The translations under genes were made by a program, and so were the position numbers. From assembly GCA_934518555.1 (NCBI GenBank), contig CAKSXW010000034.1, forward strand, positions 1 to 19,922: a DNA stretch of 19,922 nucleotides, written 5' to 3'. Positions 7,245-14,198 of this stretch are shown one piece after another (position 1 is the stretch's first letter; each line of letters opens with the position of its first letter). A model generated the notes under the pieces. It had not been told where the DNA came from, did not search any database, and was given only the letters and a program-made list of their open reading frames with translations. This DNA comes from an uncultured Faecalibacterium sp. GTDB taxonomy: Bacteria > Bacillota > Clostridia > Oscillospirales > Ruminococcaceae.

Positions 7245-7279
7245 AAAAGTCCGCTGTGGTTTTCCACAGCGGACTTTTG
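7245..7279. terminator. Bidirectional terminator between the ECF operon and purC
   Basis: A perfect 15-bp stem, AAAAGTCCGCTGTGG/CCACAGCGGACTTTT, with a TTTT loop begins just after the operon's stop codon. A- and T-tails on either side let it end both converging transcripts. Confidence 0.9.
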
Positions 7280-7292
7280 CGTTGTTGAAAGA

Positions 7293-8174
7293 TTACAGCT
7301 GTTTGCCGGTCAGCAGCTCATAGGCCTCCAGGTACTTGGCAATGGTCTTGTCAATGACCTCCTGGGGCAGCTCCTGGGGCAGGTCGTAGTTGCTGTCGGG
7401 GTTGGCCTTCAGCCAGTCACGGACGAACTGCTTGTCAAAAGAGGGCTGACCGTGGCCCGGCTCGTAGCCCTCCAGGGGCCAGAAACGGGAGGAATCCGGG
7501 GTCAGCATCTCATCGCCCAGCACCACGTTGCCGTCCTCGTCCAGACCAAACTCGAACTTGGTGTCGGCAATGATGATGCCGCGGGACAGTGCATACTCGG
7601 CGCACTTCTTGTACAGGGCAATGGTGTAATCACGCAGCTTGGTGGCGTACTCCAGGCCGTGGCCGGGGAACTGCTTTTCCAGCACGTCGATGCTCTGCTC
7701 GTAGGAGATGTTCTCGTCGTGGTCGCCGATCTCAGCCTTGGTGGAGGGGGTGTAGATGGGCTCCGGCAGCTTGTCGGACTCCTGCAGGCCCTCCGGCAGC
7801 TGGATGCCGCAGACCTTGCCGGTCTTTTGGTAGCTGGCCCAGCCGCTGCCAGTGATGTAGCCGCGGACGATGCACTCCACCGGCAGCATGGTCAGCTTGC
7901 GGCACATCATGCTGTTGCCGTCAAACTGGGGCTGACGGAAGAACTCCGGCATCTGCTGCACATCCACGCTCAGCATGTGGTTGGGCAGCAGGTCCCGGGT
8001 GTAGTCGAACCAGAACTTGCTCATCTGGGTCAGGACAGTGCCCTTTTTGGTCACCTTGTTCTTCAGAATGACGTCGAATGCCGAGATGCGGTCGGTGGCG
8101 ACCATGATCAGGCTGTCGCCGTTGTCGTAGATCTCACGGACCTTGCCTTCCTTGATGGGCTTGAATTCAGTCAT
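7293..8174 (-). CDS. purC: Phosphoribosylaminoimidazole-succinocarboxamide synthase (SAICAR synthetase)
   Basis: This 293-residue enzyme joins CAIR and aspartate using ATP in purine synthesis. Visible family marks are VATDRISAFDV near the N-terminus, the first signature LPVECIVRGYITGSGW, and the second signature IADTKFEFG. Its length matches the longer, Ade1-like class of about 290-300 residues rather than the 237-241 residue E. coli and B. subtilis type. The start ATG 8174 has GGAG 9 nt upstream. It is a single gene here, not next to other pur genes, with its own promoter and a terminator shared with the convergent operon. No purine riboswitch is evident: the leader of about 60 nt has only a GCCGC/GCGGC hairpin (8204-8218). 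Confidence 0.97.
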   Translation of the reverse strand: MTEFKPIKEGKVREIYDNGDSLIMVATDRISAFDVILKNKVTKKGTVLTQMSKFWFDYTRDLLPNHMLSVDVQQMPEFFRQPQFDGNSMMCRKLTMLPVECIVRGYITGSGWASYQKTGKVCGIQLPEGLQESDKLPEPIYTPSTKAEIGDHDENISYEQSIDVLEKQFPGHGLEYATKLRDYTIALYKKCAEYALSRGIIIADTKFEFGLDEDGNVVLGDEMLTPDSSRFWPLEGYEPGHGQPSFDKQFVRDWLKANPDSNYDLPQELPQEVIDKTIAKYLEAYELLTGKQL

Positions 8175-8235
8175 AATCAAACACTCCATTTTCCTTGTTC
8201 CGGGCCGCAGGCAGCGGCACTTCTTGCTTGGCTCT

Positions 8236-8264
8236 ATTGTACCATGCCTGCCGGGACTTTGAAA
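8236..8264 (-). promoter_or_regulatory. purC promoter
   Basis: On the minus strand, TTTCAA (8259-8264) and TACAAT (8236-8241) are 17 nt apart, with TGG before the -10 acting as an extended -10. It lies about 60 nt upstream of the start codon. Confidence 0.65.
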
Positions 8265-8417
8265 GAAACAGATGGGAGAGAATTGCCCCCTCTTTTTCAA
8301 AAATCTCGTGAAAAGTGTGCAAAAAACACAAAAGAAATTCGGCGTTTTGACGATAAAAGTCGTACTTTCCCCTCAGATGGAACAAAAGTTAAGGCACTTT
8401 TTTGTGAAAACCGTGGA

Positions 8418-8447
8418 TGGACACGGCCTGCCGCCATAGGGTATGAT
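8418..8447 (+). promoter_or_regulatory. Promoter of the GDPD gene
   Basis: TGGACA (8418-8423) and TATGAT (8442-8447) are separated by 18 nt, about 47 nt before the start codon. Confidence 0.65.
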
Positions 8448-8493
8448 GTTGCAGGAAAACCAACGATACCACTGGGAAAGGAACCATTCACCT

Positions 8494-9465
8494 ATGATAC
8501 CTGAGATCATTGCCCACCGGGGGGCCTCCTACCTGGCACCGGAAAATACCCTGACGGCCTTCCGCAAGGCCATGGAGATCGGGGCCGACGGCGTGGAGAT
8601 GGATGTGCAGCAGACCGCCGATGCGGCTCTGGTGATCCACCACGATTACATCATCGACCTGCACACGGATATCTCCGGCCGGATCTACGATATGACCGAG
8701 GGCGAGCTGAAGGAGCTGGACTTCGGCAGCTGGAAGGATGCGATCTACCAGGGCGAAAAGATCGCCACCCTGGCAGAGGCTTTGGCCCTGTGCAAGAGCC
8801 TGGAAGGCTGCACCATACAGCTGGAACTGAAATCCACCATGGACAACGACCCGGAGTTTGTGCCCCGGGTGGTGGAGGAGATCCAGGCGGCGGACATTGC
8901 AGACCGTCTGGTGCTCATCTCCTTCAACCACGACCTGCTGCGGCAGGCCAAGGCCCTGATGCCCCAGCTGCGGGTGGGGGCACTGCTTTACGGTGCCTTT
9001 GAGAGCATGGTGCTGCCGCCGCCGGTGATCTGGCAGGACCTGGGTCTTACCAATGGCCTGGAGGAGGAAGCTGCCCCGGACCAGCCCCTGGCCGGGGCCC
9101 TGGAGGAAGAAAACGGCTGGATGACCCGGGTGGTCAACGATAAGGTGGCCATGCTCCGGGCCAACTTCCCCGGCGAGAGCCTGAAGGCCGTGGTGCAGCA
9201 CCTGGCAGACCAGCACAACCCGGTGGCCTACATCAAGAACCTGGACTTTAAGCCGGAGTACGTCAGCTGCGAGTACCACACCGCCTACAGTAACCCGGAC
9301 TTTATCCCAAAGCTCCAGGCCATGGGCATCAAGGTGGCCCTGTGGACCGTGGACACGGAAAAGGCTGTCCGGAGCCTGCTGCCGCTGGGGCCGGACTGCA
9401 TCGTGACCAACCGCCCGGACCGGGTACGGGAGTGGGTGGAGCAGGCAAACACCCAGGCAGAATAA
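8494..9465 (+). CDS. Glycerophosphodiester phosphodiesterase family protein
   Basis: This is a 323-residue protein without a signal peptide, so cytoplasmic. The N-terminus has the full GDPD active-site pattern: H8-R9 in IIAHRGAS, E17 in PENT, E35 and D37 in GVEMDVQ, and H50 in HHD. KVALWTVD and DCIVTNRPD mark the end of the TIM barrel. Such enzymes split glycerophosphodiesters into glycerol 3-phosphate and an alcohol, recycling phospholipid head groups. Bacterial members are usually 240-250 residues; here about 70 extra residues, Glu-rich then amphipathic, sit at roughly 178-255 before the last barrel strands. ATG 8494 follows AAAGGAA; an in-frame ATG at 8443 overlaps the -10 box and is rejected. 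It is single, with its own promoter and terminator. The substrate is not determined by sequence. Confidence 0.9.
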   Translation: MIPEIIAHRGASYLAPENTLTAFRKAMEIGADGVEMDVQQTADAALVIHHDYIIDLHTDISGRIYDMTEGELKELDFGSWKDAIYQGEKIATLAEALALCKSLEGCTIQLELKSTMDNDPEFVPRVVEEIQAADIADRLVLISFNHDLLRQAKALMPQLRVGALLYGAFESMVLPPPVIWQDLGLTNGLEEEAAPDQPLAGALEEENGWMTRVVNDKVAMLRANFPGESLKAVVQHLADQHNPVAYIKNLDFKPEYVSCEYHTAYSNPDFIPKLQAMGIKVALWTVDTEKAVRSLLPLGPDCIVTNRPDRVREWVEQANTQAE

Positions 9466-9472
9466 ACCATGC

Positions 9473-9504
9473 AAAGGGCAGGCCCCAGGGCCTGCCCTTT
9501 TTTT
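9473..9504 (+). terminator. Terminator of the GDPD gene
   Basis: AAAGGGCAGGCC pairs with GGCCTGCCCTTT (12 bp, tight loop) and is followed by a run of T. Confidence 0.92.
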
Positions 9505-9516
9505 GCACAAAAAAAC

Positions 9517-9545
9517 TTGACATAGTTCGGGGACTGGGCTAGAAT
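9517..9545 (+). promoter_or_regulatory. marR promoter
   Basis: Perfect TTGACA (9517-9522), 17-nt spacer, TAGAAT (9540-9545). The start codon is 70 nt further on. Confidence 0.88.
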
Positions 9546-9564
9546 TGTATCGTATCGAACAGTC
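9543..9564. promoter_or_regulatory. Probable MarR operator in its own promoter
   Basis: AATTGTA-N8-AACAGTC overlaps the end of the -10 box and the start site. Its first half, spacing and AACA match the perfect repeat in the exporter promoter (10321-10342), so autorepression is likely. The direct repeat ACAGTCCG (9559-9566, 9574-9581) overlaps its right side. Confidence 0.6.
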
Positions 9565-9614
9565 CGGTAGGTGACAGTCCGACGCCACAACAAAAAGAAG
9601 GATGGAAGAGCATT

Positions 9615-10103
9615 ATGTGCATCCAAGATGAAAAATGCAGCGGCCAGGGCATCCACGCCGATCCCCCTTGGGAGGGGCCCCAGGTCATCCCGGCCCAGAT
9701 CCACCGGGTGGACAACCTGATCTTCCGCAAGATCAACCAGTTTGCCCGGGCCAATGAGGTGGAGCAGGCCACCCCTATGCACGGGTGGATCCTGGCATAC
9801 CTTTACCGCCACCGGGACCAGGCGGTGTTCCAACGGGACATCGAACGGGAGTTTTCCATCACCCGGTCCACCGTCACCAACATCCTGCAGCTGATGGAGC
9901 GCAAGGGTTACATCCAGCGGCAGAGCGTGCCCCAGGATGCCCGGCTCAAGCAGCTGGTGCTGACAGAGGAGGGCATCCGCTTCCATGAAAAGACCATGCT
10001 CACCTTCCACCAGACCGACGACTATGTGGCCAGTCTGCTGACAGAGCAGGAGAATGCCGAGCTGCTGCGGCTGCTGAACAAGCTGCGTGAGGCCCTGAAA
10101 TAA
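9615..10103 (+). CDS. MarR-family transcriptional regulator
   Basis: This 162-residue protein has a dimerising N-terminal helix (HRVDNLIFRKINQFARANE) and a winged helix at about 69-120. That includes FQRDIEREFSITRSTVTNIL (recognition helix), the wing RQSVPQDARLKQLVLTEEG with the family's D-x-R, and C-terminal helices (TEQENAELLRLLNKLREAL) that complete the dimer. The first 27 residues are an unusual Cys/Pro-containing extension (C2, C8) that could sense oxidants or simply be unstructured. The start ATG 9615 has AGAAGGA and GGAAGAG upstream. It most likely represses itself and the following ABC exporter until a toxic ligand binds; the linked operators support this. No terminator separates it cleanly from the exporter region. 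Confidence 0.9.
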   Translation: MCIQDEKCSGQGIHADPPWEGPQVIPAQIHRVDNLIFRKINQFARANEVEQATPMHGWILAYLYRHRDQAVFQRDIEREFSITRSTVTNILQLMERKGYIQRQSVPQDARLKQLVLTEEGIRFHEKTMLTFHQTDDYVASLLTEQENAELLRLLNKLREALK

Positions 10104-10260
10104 CGCCGGGAGGGTGGACCGGGTACTTTTCTGCGGACACGAATAGGGCCAGTCCATCGCCCTCCCCATTGCCTGCGGCAACGGGGCCCCTCCCCGGCGG
10201 ACGGTCCGCAGAGAAGCACCCGGTCCCCTGCCGCTCGTCAAGCTGACGGAAAGTCCGGCG
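10104..10260 (+). repeat. Folded intergenic element (three-way-junction-like), possible RNA or MITE-type repeat
   Basis: An outer stem CGCCGG/CCGGCG (10104-10109 with 10255-10260) begins right after the marR stop codon. Inside it, 10116-10138 pairs with 10204-10226: 21 Watson-Crick pairs, one G-U and one A-C mismatch. That arm encloses another hairpin, CCCCATTGCC-TGC-GGCAACGGGG (10164-10186). A second arm is CGTCA-AGC-TGACG (10236-10248). There is no U-run, so it is not an ordinary terminator, and the reading frames crossing it look random. It may be a structured RNA in the marR mRNA tail, or a palindromic repeat inserted before the exporter promoter. Confidence 0.55.
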
Positions 10261-10270
10261 GATATTTGGC

Positions 10271-10284
10271 AATTGTAAACAATT
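10271..10284. promoter_or_regulatory. Upstream operator-like palindrome
   Basis: AATTGT-AA-ACAATT has perfect 6-bp arms, uses the same half-site as the exporter operator, and lies 12 nt before the -35 box. The shorter centre (2 instead of 8 nt) makes it a weaker candidate. Confidence 0.4.
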
Positions 10285-10295
10285 TTAAAAAGAGC

Positions 10296-10323
10296 TTGAC
10301 ATTGAGATCGTTTTGTATAGAAT
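10296..10323 (+). promoter_or_regulatory. Promoter of the ABC exporter operon
   Basis: Perfect TTGACA (10296-10301), 16-nt spacer, TAGAAT (10318-10323). The -10 box and the bases after it match the marR promoter. Confidence 0.85.
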
Positions 10324-10342
10324 TGTTCTGTACCAAACAATT
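10321..10342. promoter_or_regulatory. Probable MarR operator of the exporter operon
   Basis: AATTGTT-N8-AACAATT is a perfect 7-bp inverted repeat that starts inside the -10 box and covers the expected transcription start. Occupancy by a dimeric regulator would block RNA polymerase. Confidence 0.7.
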
Positions 10343-10366
10343 ATCACTCAAAGGAGGAGACCTCAG

Positions 10367-12118
10367 ATGATCAAAAAGCTAGTGTCACACCTGGGCCAGT
10401 ACAAACGGGCCGCAGTTCTGACACCTCTCTTTGCTGCACTGGAAGCTGTGATGGATGTGCTGCTGCCCACCATCATGGCCTTTATCATCGACCAGGGCAT
10501 TGAAAAGAATGATATGAACGCCATCGTCAAGTATGGCCTGCTGACCTTCCTGGTGGCAGCCATTGCCCTGGTGCTGGGAGTGCTGGCAGGCAAGTATGCC
10601 GCCCAGGCGTCCACCGGCTTTGCCGGCAACCTGCGAGAGGCCATGTACGAGAACATCCAGCATTATTCCTTTTCCAACATTGATAAGTTCTCTACCGCAG
10701 GCCTTGTTACCCGTATGACCACCGATGTTACCAACGTGCAGAACGCCTTCCAGATGATCCTGCGGATGTGCGTGCGTGCCCCGGTGCACCTGGTGTTTGC
10801 CCTGTTTATGGCCGTGGTCATCGGCGGCCCCCTGTCCCTGGTGTTCGTGGTGGCAGTGGCCTTTCTGGTGGCGGTGCTGGCCAGCATCATGATCCCCACC
10901 TTCCGCATCTTTGACCGGGTGTTCAAAAACTACGACAACCTCAATGCCTCGGTGCAGGAGAACGTGTCGGCCATCCGAGTGGTCAAGAGCTTTGTCCGGG
11001 AGGGCTTTGAAAACGAAAAGTACACCGCTGCCTGCCAGAGCCTCTATGACCAGTTCGTCAATGCCGAGAGCCGCCTGAGCTTCAACAACCCTGCCATGCT
11101 GGTGGCGGTGTACGGCTGCAACATTGCCCTGAGCTGGTTCGGCGCAAAATATGTGCTCCGTGGGGCCATTACCACCGGACAGCTGAACGCCCTGTTCGGC
11201 TACATCATGAACATCCTCATGGCTCTGATGATGCTGAGCATGGCCTTTGTGATGATCGCTATGTCTGCCGCCTCGGCCAAGCGTATCGTGGAGGTGCTGG
11301 ACGAGCACACGGACCTGCCCCCGGCCAAGGAGCCGGTACGGCAGGTGGCCGACGGCAGCGTCCAGTTCGACCACGTTACCTTTAAGTACAAGCACGGCAG
11401 CGGCCAGCCGGTGCTGAACGACATCACCTTTACCCTCCGGCCCGGGGAGACCCTGGGCATCATCGGCGGCACCGGCAGCGCAAAATCCAGCCTGGTGCAG
11501 CTGATCCCCCGGCTGTACGACGCCGAGAGCGGCACCGTAAAAGTGGGCGGCGTGGATGTCCGGGACTACGACTTGGATGTGCTGCGCCGGGAGGTGTCCA
11601 TGGTGCTGCAGAAGAACGTGCTGTTCAGCGGCACCATCCTGGACAACCTGCGCTGGGGCAACGAGAACGCCACCGAGGAGGAGTGCATCCGCATGGCCAA
11701 GCTGGCCTGTGCCGATGAGTTCATCCAGCGGTTCCCGGATAAATACAACACCTGGATCGAGCAGGGAGGCTCCAACGTGTCCGGCGGCCAGAAGCAGCGT
11801 CTGACCATTGCCCGGGCCCTGCTGCGAAAGCCCAAGGTGCTGATCCTGGACGACTCCACCAGTGCCGTGGACACCGCCACCGATGCAAAGATCCGCAAGG
11901 CCTTCCGGGAGGAGATCCCCGGCACCACCAAGATCATCATTGCCCAGCGCATCTCCTCGGTGCAGGATGCAGACCGCATCCTGGTGCTGGACAACGGCCA
12001 GATCAACGGCCTGGGCACCCACCAGGAGCTGCTGGCCACCAACGCTATTTATCAGGAAGTTTATAACAGCCAGACCCAGGGCGGCGGCGATTTTGACAAG
12101 CAGGGAGGGGAGCAGTAA
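10367..12118 (+). CDS. ABC exporter half-transporter, degenerate-site subunit
   Basis: This 583-residue protein has an N-terminal six-helix exporter membrane domain (about 1-310) and a C-terminal ATPase domain. Walker A is GGTGSAKS (367-374), with Ala where Gly is usual; Q-loop Q415; signature VSGGQ (471-475). Walker B is LILDD: the catalytic Glu is Asp (D496), and the switch His is Gln (Q527). These changes mark the subunit carrying the non-hydrolysing site in heterodimeric exporters of the TM287/288, BmrCD and LmrCD type, while its intact signature completes the partner's active site. The start ATG 10367 follows AAAGGAGGAG. It is the first gene of a two-gene operon, overlapping the next by one base. 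Drug or toxic-compound efflux is the usual role; the substrate cannot be read from sequence. Confidence 0.93.
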   Translation: MIKKLVSHLGQYKRAAVLTPLFAALEAVMDVLLPTIMAFIIDQGIEKNDMNAIVKYGLLTFLVAAIALVLGVLAGKYAAQASTGFAGNLREAMYENIQHYSFSNIDKFSTAGLVTRMTTDVTNVQNAFQMILRMCVRAPVHLVFALFMAVVIGGPLSLVFVVAVAFLVAVLASIMIPTFRIFDRVFKNYDNLNASVQENVSAIRVVKSFVREGFENEKYTAACQSLYDQFVNAESRLSFNNPAMLVAVYGCNIALSWFGAKYVLRGAITTGQLNALFGYIMNILMALMMLSMAFVMIAMSAASAKRIVEVLDEHTDLPPAKEPVRQVADGSVQFDHVTFKYKHGSGQPVLNDITFTLRPGETLGIIGGTGSAKSSLVQLIPRLYDAESGTVKVGGVDVRDYDLDVLRREVSMVLQKNVLFSGTILDNLRWGNENATEEECIRMAKLACADEFIQRFPDKYNTWIEQGGSNVSGGQKQRLTIARALLRKPKVLILDDSTSAVDTATDAKIRKAFREEIPGTTKIIIAQRISSVQDADRILVLDNGQINGLGTHQELLATNAIYQEVYNSQTQGGGDFDKQGGEQ

Positions 12119-14040
12119 TGGCACAGGCAAGACAAGTAAAAGGCCCCGGCCCCGGCAGAATGGGGGGCCCTCGGCCTAAGGTAGAAAACCCGGGCAAGCT
12201 GCTCCGGCGCATTATGGCAGAGGTGTTCCGGCACTATCTGCCCCACTGCATCCTGGTGCTGGTGTGCATCGCCGCCAGTGCCCTGGCCAATGTGCAGGCC
12301 AGCCTGTTTTTGCAGACCCTCATGGATGATTACATCCTGCCCATGACCCGGCAGCAGGACCCCAGCTTTGCGCCTCTGGCAGGGGCACTGCTGCGTGTGG
12401 GCTGCATCTATCTGGTGGGCATCCTGGCAGCCTGGCTCAATGCCCGGATCATGGTCAACGTGACCCAGGGCACCCTGCGGAACCTCCGCATCCAGCTGTT
12501 TACCCACATGGAGAGCCTGCCCATCCAGTATTTTGATCAGCACCCCCACGGGGATATCATGTCGGTGTACACCAACGATGTGGATACCCTGCGGCAGATG
12601 ATCAGCCAGAGCATCCCGCAGCTGGTGTCCAGCGTGGTCACCATCGTGTCGGTGTTTGTCAGTATGTGTCTGCTGAGCTGGCAGCTCACCATCGTTACCA
12701 TGCTTATGGTGGCCCTGATGCTGTTCTGCTCCAAGCAGATCGCCAAAAACTCTGCCAAGTTCTTCGTCCAGCAGCAGCGGGACCTGGGCAAGGTCAACGG
12801 CTACATTGAAGAAATGATGGAAGGCCAGAAGGTGGTGAAGGTATTCACCCACGAGCAAAAGACCCTGGAGGGCTTCCGGCAGCTGAACGACCAGTTGAAG
12901 GAAAGTGCAGAGCAGGCCAACAGCTTCTCCAACATCATGATGCCTGTCAACGCCCAGCTGGGCAACATCAGCTACGCCGTCTGCGCCCTGGTGGGTGCAG
13001 CCATGGCAGTAGGTGGGGTCGGCGGCATGACCCTGGGCACCGTGGTGGCCTTTTTGAGCCTGAACAAGGGCTTTAATATGCCCATCAGCCAGGTGTCTAT
13101 GCAGGCCAACAGCGTCATCATGGCTCTGGCCGGTGCCGAGCGCATCTTTAAGATGATGGATGAGCCCAGCGAGACCGACGAGGGCTATGTGACCCTGGTA
13201 AATGCCAAGTACGGCCCCAACGATGAGCTGGTGGAAACCAACGAGCGCACCGGTCTTTGGGCCTGGAAGCACCCCCACCACGACGGCACCACCACCTACC
13301 ACAAGCTGGCAGGGGACATCACCTTTACGGACGTAGACTTTGGCTATGTGCCGGAAAAGACGGTGCTCCACGGCATCAACCTCTACGGCCGCCCGGGCCA
13401 GAAGATCGCCTTTGTAGGCTCCACCGGTGCCGGCAAGACCACCATCACCAACCTGATCAATCGGTTCTATGATATCCAGGAGGGCAAGATCCGCTACGAC
13501 GGCATCAACATCTGCAAGATCAAAAAGGCGGACCTGCGCCGCTCCCTGGGCATCGTGCTGCAGGACACCCATCTGTTTACCGGCACGGTGATGGAGAACA
13601 TCCGCTACGGCCGCCTGGATGCCACCGATGAGGAATGCATCGCCGCCGCCCGGCTGGCCAACGCCGACGGCTTTATCAAACGTCTGCCGGAGGGCTACAA
13701 CACCCTGCTGACCGGAGACGGTGCCAACCTGTCCCAGGGCCAGCGGCAGCTGCTGGCCATTGCCCGGGCTGCTGTGGCAGATCCCCCGGTGCTGATCTTG
13801 GACGAGGCTACCTCCTCCATTGATACCCGTACCGAGGCCCTGGTGCAGCAGGGCATGGACGGCCTGATGTACGGCCGCACCAGCTTTGTAATCGCTCACC
13901 GCCTGTCCACCGTCCGCAATGCAGACTGCATTGTGGTGCTGGAACAGGGCCGCATCATCGAGCGTGGCAGCCACCAGGAGCTGATCGCCAAAAAGGGCAA
14001 GTATTATCAGCTCTACACCGGCAACCTGGCCGAAACCTAA
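12118..14040 (+). CDS. ABC exporter half-transporter, catalytic-site subunit
   Basis: This 640-residue protein has a Gly/Pro-rich N-terminus, a six-helix membrane domain (about 40-340), a linker of about 50 residues (350-400) and an ATPase domain. Walker A GSTGAGKT (434-441), Q482, Walker B LILDE with catalytic E563 and switch H594 are all canonical. The signature reads LSQGQ (538-542) instead of LSGGQ. This is the exact complement of the upstream subunit: its Walker motifs plus the partner's VSGGQ form the active site, and its altered signature caps the degenerate one. The extra linker segment with WAWKHP is common in this half of clostridial heterodimers. ATG 12118 overlaps the previous TAA (TAATG), with GGGAGGGGAG upstream, so the two are probably made in equal amounts. 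Confidence 0.94.
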   Translation: MAQARQVKGPGPGRMGGPRPKVENPGKLLRRIMAEVFRHYLPHCILVLVCIAASALANVQASLFLQTLMDDYILPMTRQQDPSFAPLAGALLRVGCIYLVGILAAWLNARIMVNVTQGTLRNLRIQLFTHMESLPIQYFDQHPHGDIMSVYTNDVDTLRQMISQSIPQLVSSVVTIVSVFVSMCLLSWQLTIVTMLMVALMLFCSKQIAKNSAKFFVQQQRDLGKVNGYIEEMMEGQKVVKVFTHEQKTLEGFRQLNDQLKESAEQANSFSNIMMPVNAQLGNISYAVCALVGAAMAVGGVGGMTLGTVVAFLSLNKGFNMPISQVSMQANSVIMALAGAERIFKMMDEPSETDEGYVTLVNAKYGPNDELVETNERTGLWAWKHPHHDGTTTYHKLAGDITFTDVDFGYVPEKTVLHGINLYGRPGQKIAFVGSTGAGKTTITNLINRFYDIQEGKIRYDGINICKIKKADLRRSLGIVLQDTHLFTGTVMENIRYGRLDATDEECIAAARLANADGFIKRLPEGYNTLLTGDGANLSQGQRQLLAIARAAVADPPVLILDEATSSIDTRTEALVQQGMDGLMYGRTSFVIAHRLSTVRNADCIVVLEQGRIIERGSHQELIAKKGKYYQLYTGNLAET

Positions 14041-14057
14041 GACATCTACCTCCTCAC

Positions 14058-14089
14058 AGGGCGGACGCAGCAATGCGGCCGCCCTTTTT
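14058..14089 (+). terminator. Terminator of the ABC exporter operon
   Basis: AGGGCGG pairs with CCGCCCT (14058-14064, 14079-14085), with an inner GCA/TGC extension, and is followed by TTTT. Confidence 0.8.
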
Positions 14090-14133
14090 GCTGGGCGGCC
14101 CCGGCCCGGGGCTTTGCAAATGGCTCCCTGCAC

Positions 14134-14162
14134 TGGACATTGCCCGGCAGTTGGTTTATACT
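14134..14162 (+). promoter_or_regulatory. Promoter of the LRR-VWA-MoxR operon
   Basis: TGGACA (14134-14139), 17-nt spacer, TATACT (14157-14162), 36 nt before the first start codon. No further promoter is evident inside the operon. Confidence 0.75.
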
Positions 14163-14198
14163 GGGCCTTGAATGATTGCAGAAAAACGAGGTCAGACC

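Larger units (their letters stand above)
8175..8493. other. Divergent purC / GDPD intergenic region
   Basis: These 319 bases hold the purC promoter and leader on the left and the GDPD promoter (8418-8447) on the right. The AT-rich middle (8265-8415) has no gene. It contains two similar inverted repeats, AAAGT-cgt-ACTTT (8356-8368) and AAAAGT-N6-ACTTTT (8384-8401), upstream of the GDPD -35 box. Confidence 0.6.

Noticed and set aside
8175..8235. Purine riboswitch in the purC leader
   Set aside because: The leader is only about 60 nt with one 5-bp hairpin; the conserved three-way junction of purine riboswitches is not there.
8175..8300. N-terminal extension of purC to 8300
   Set aside because: It would cross the purC promoter; the family start MTEFKPIKEGKVR at 8174 has a proper ribosome site.
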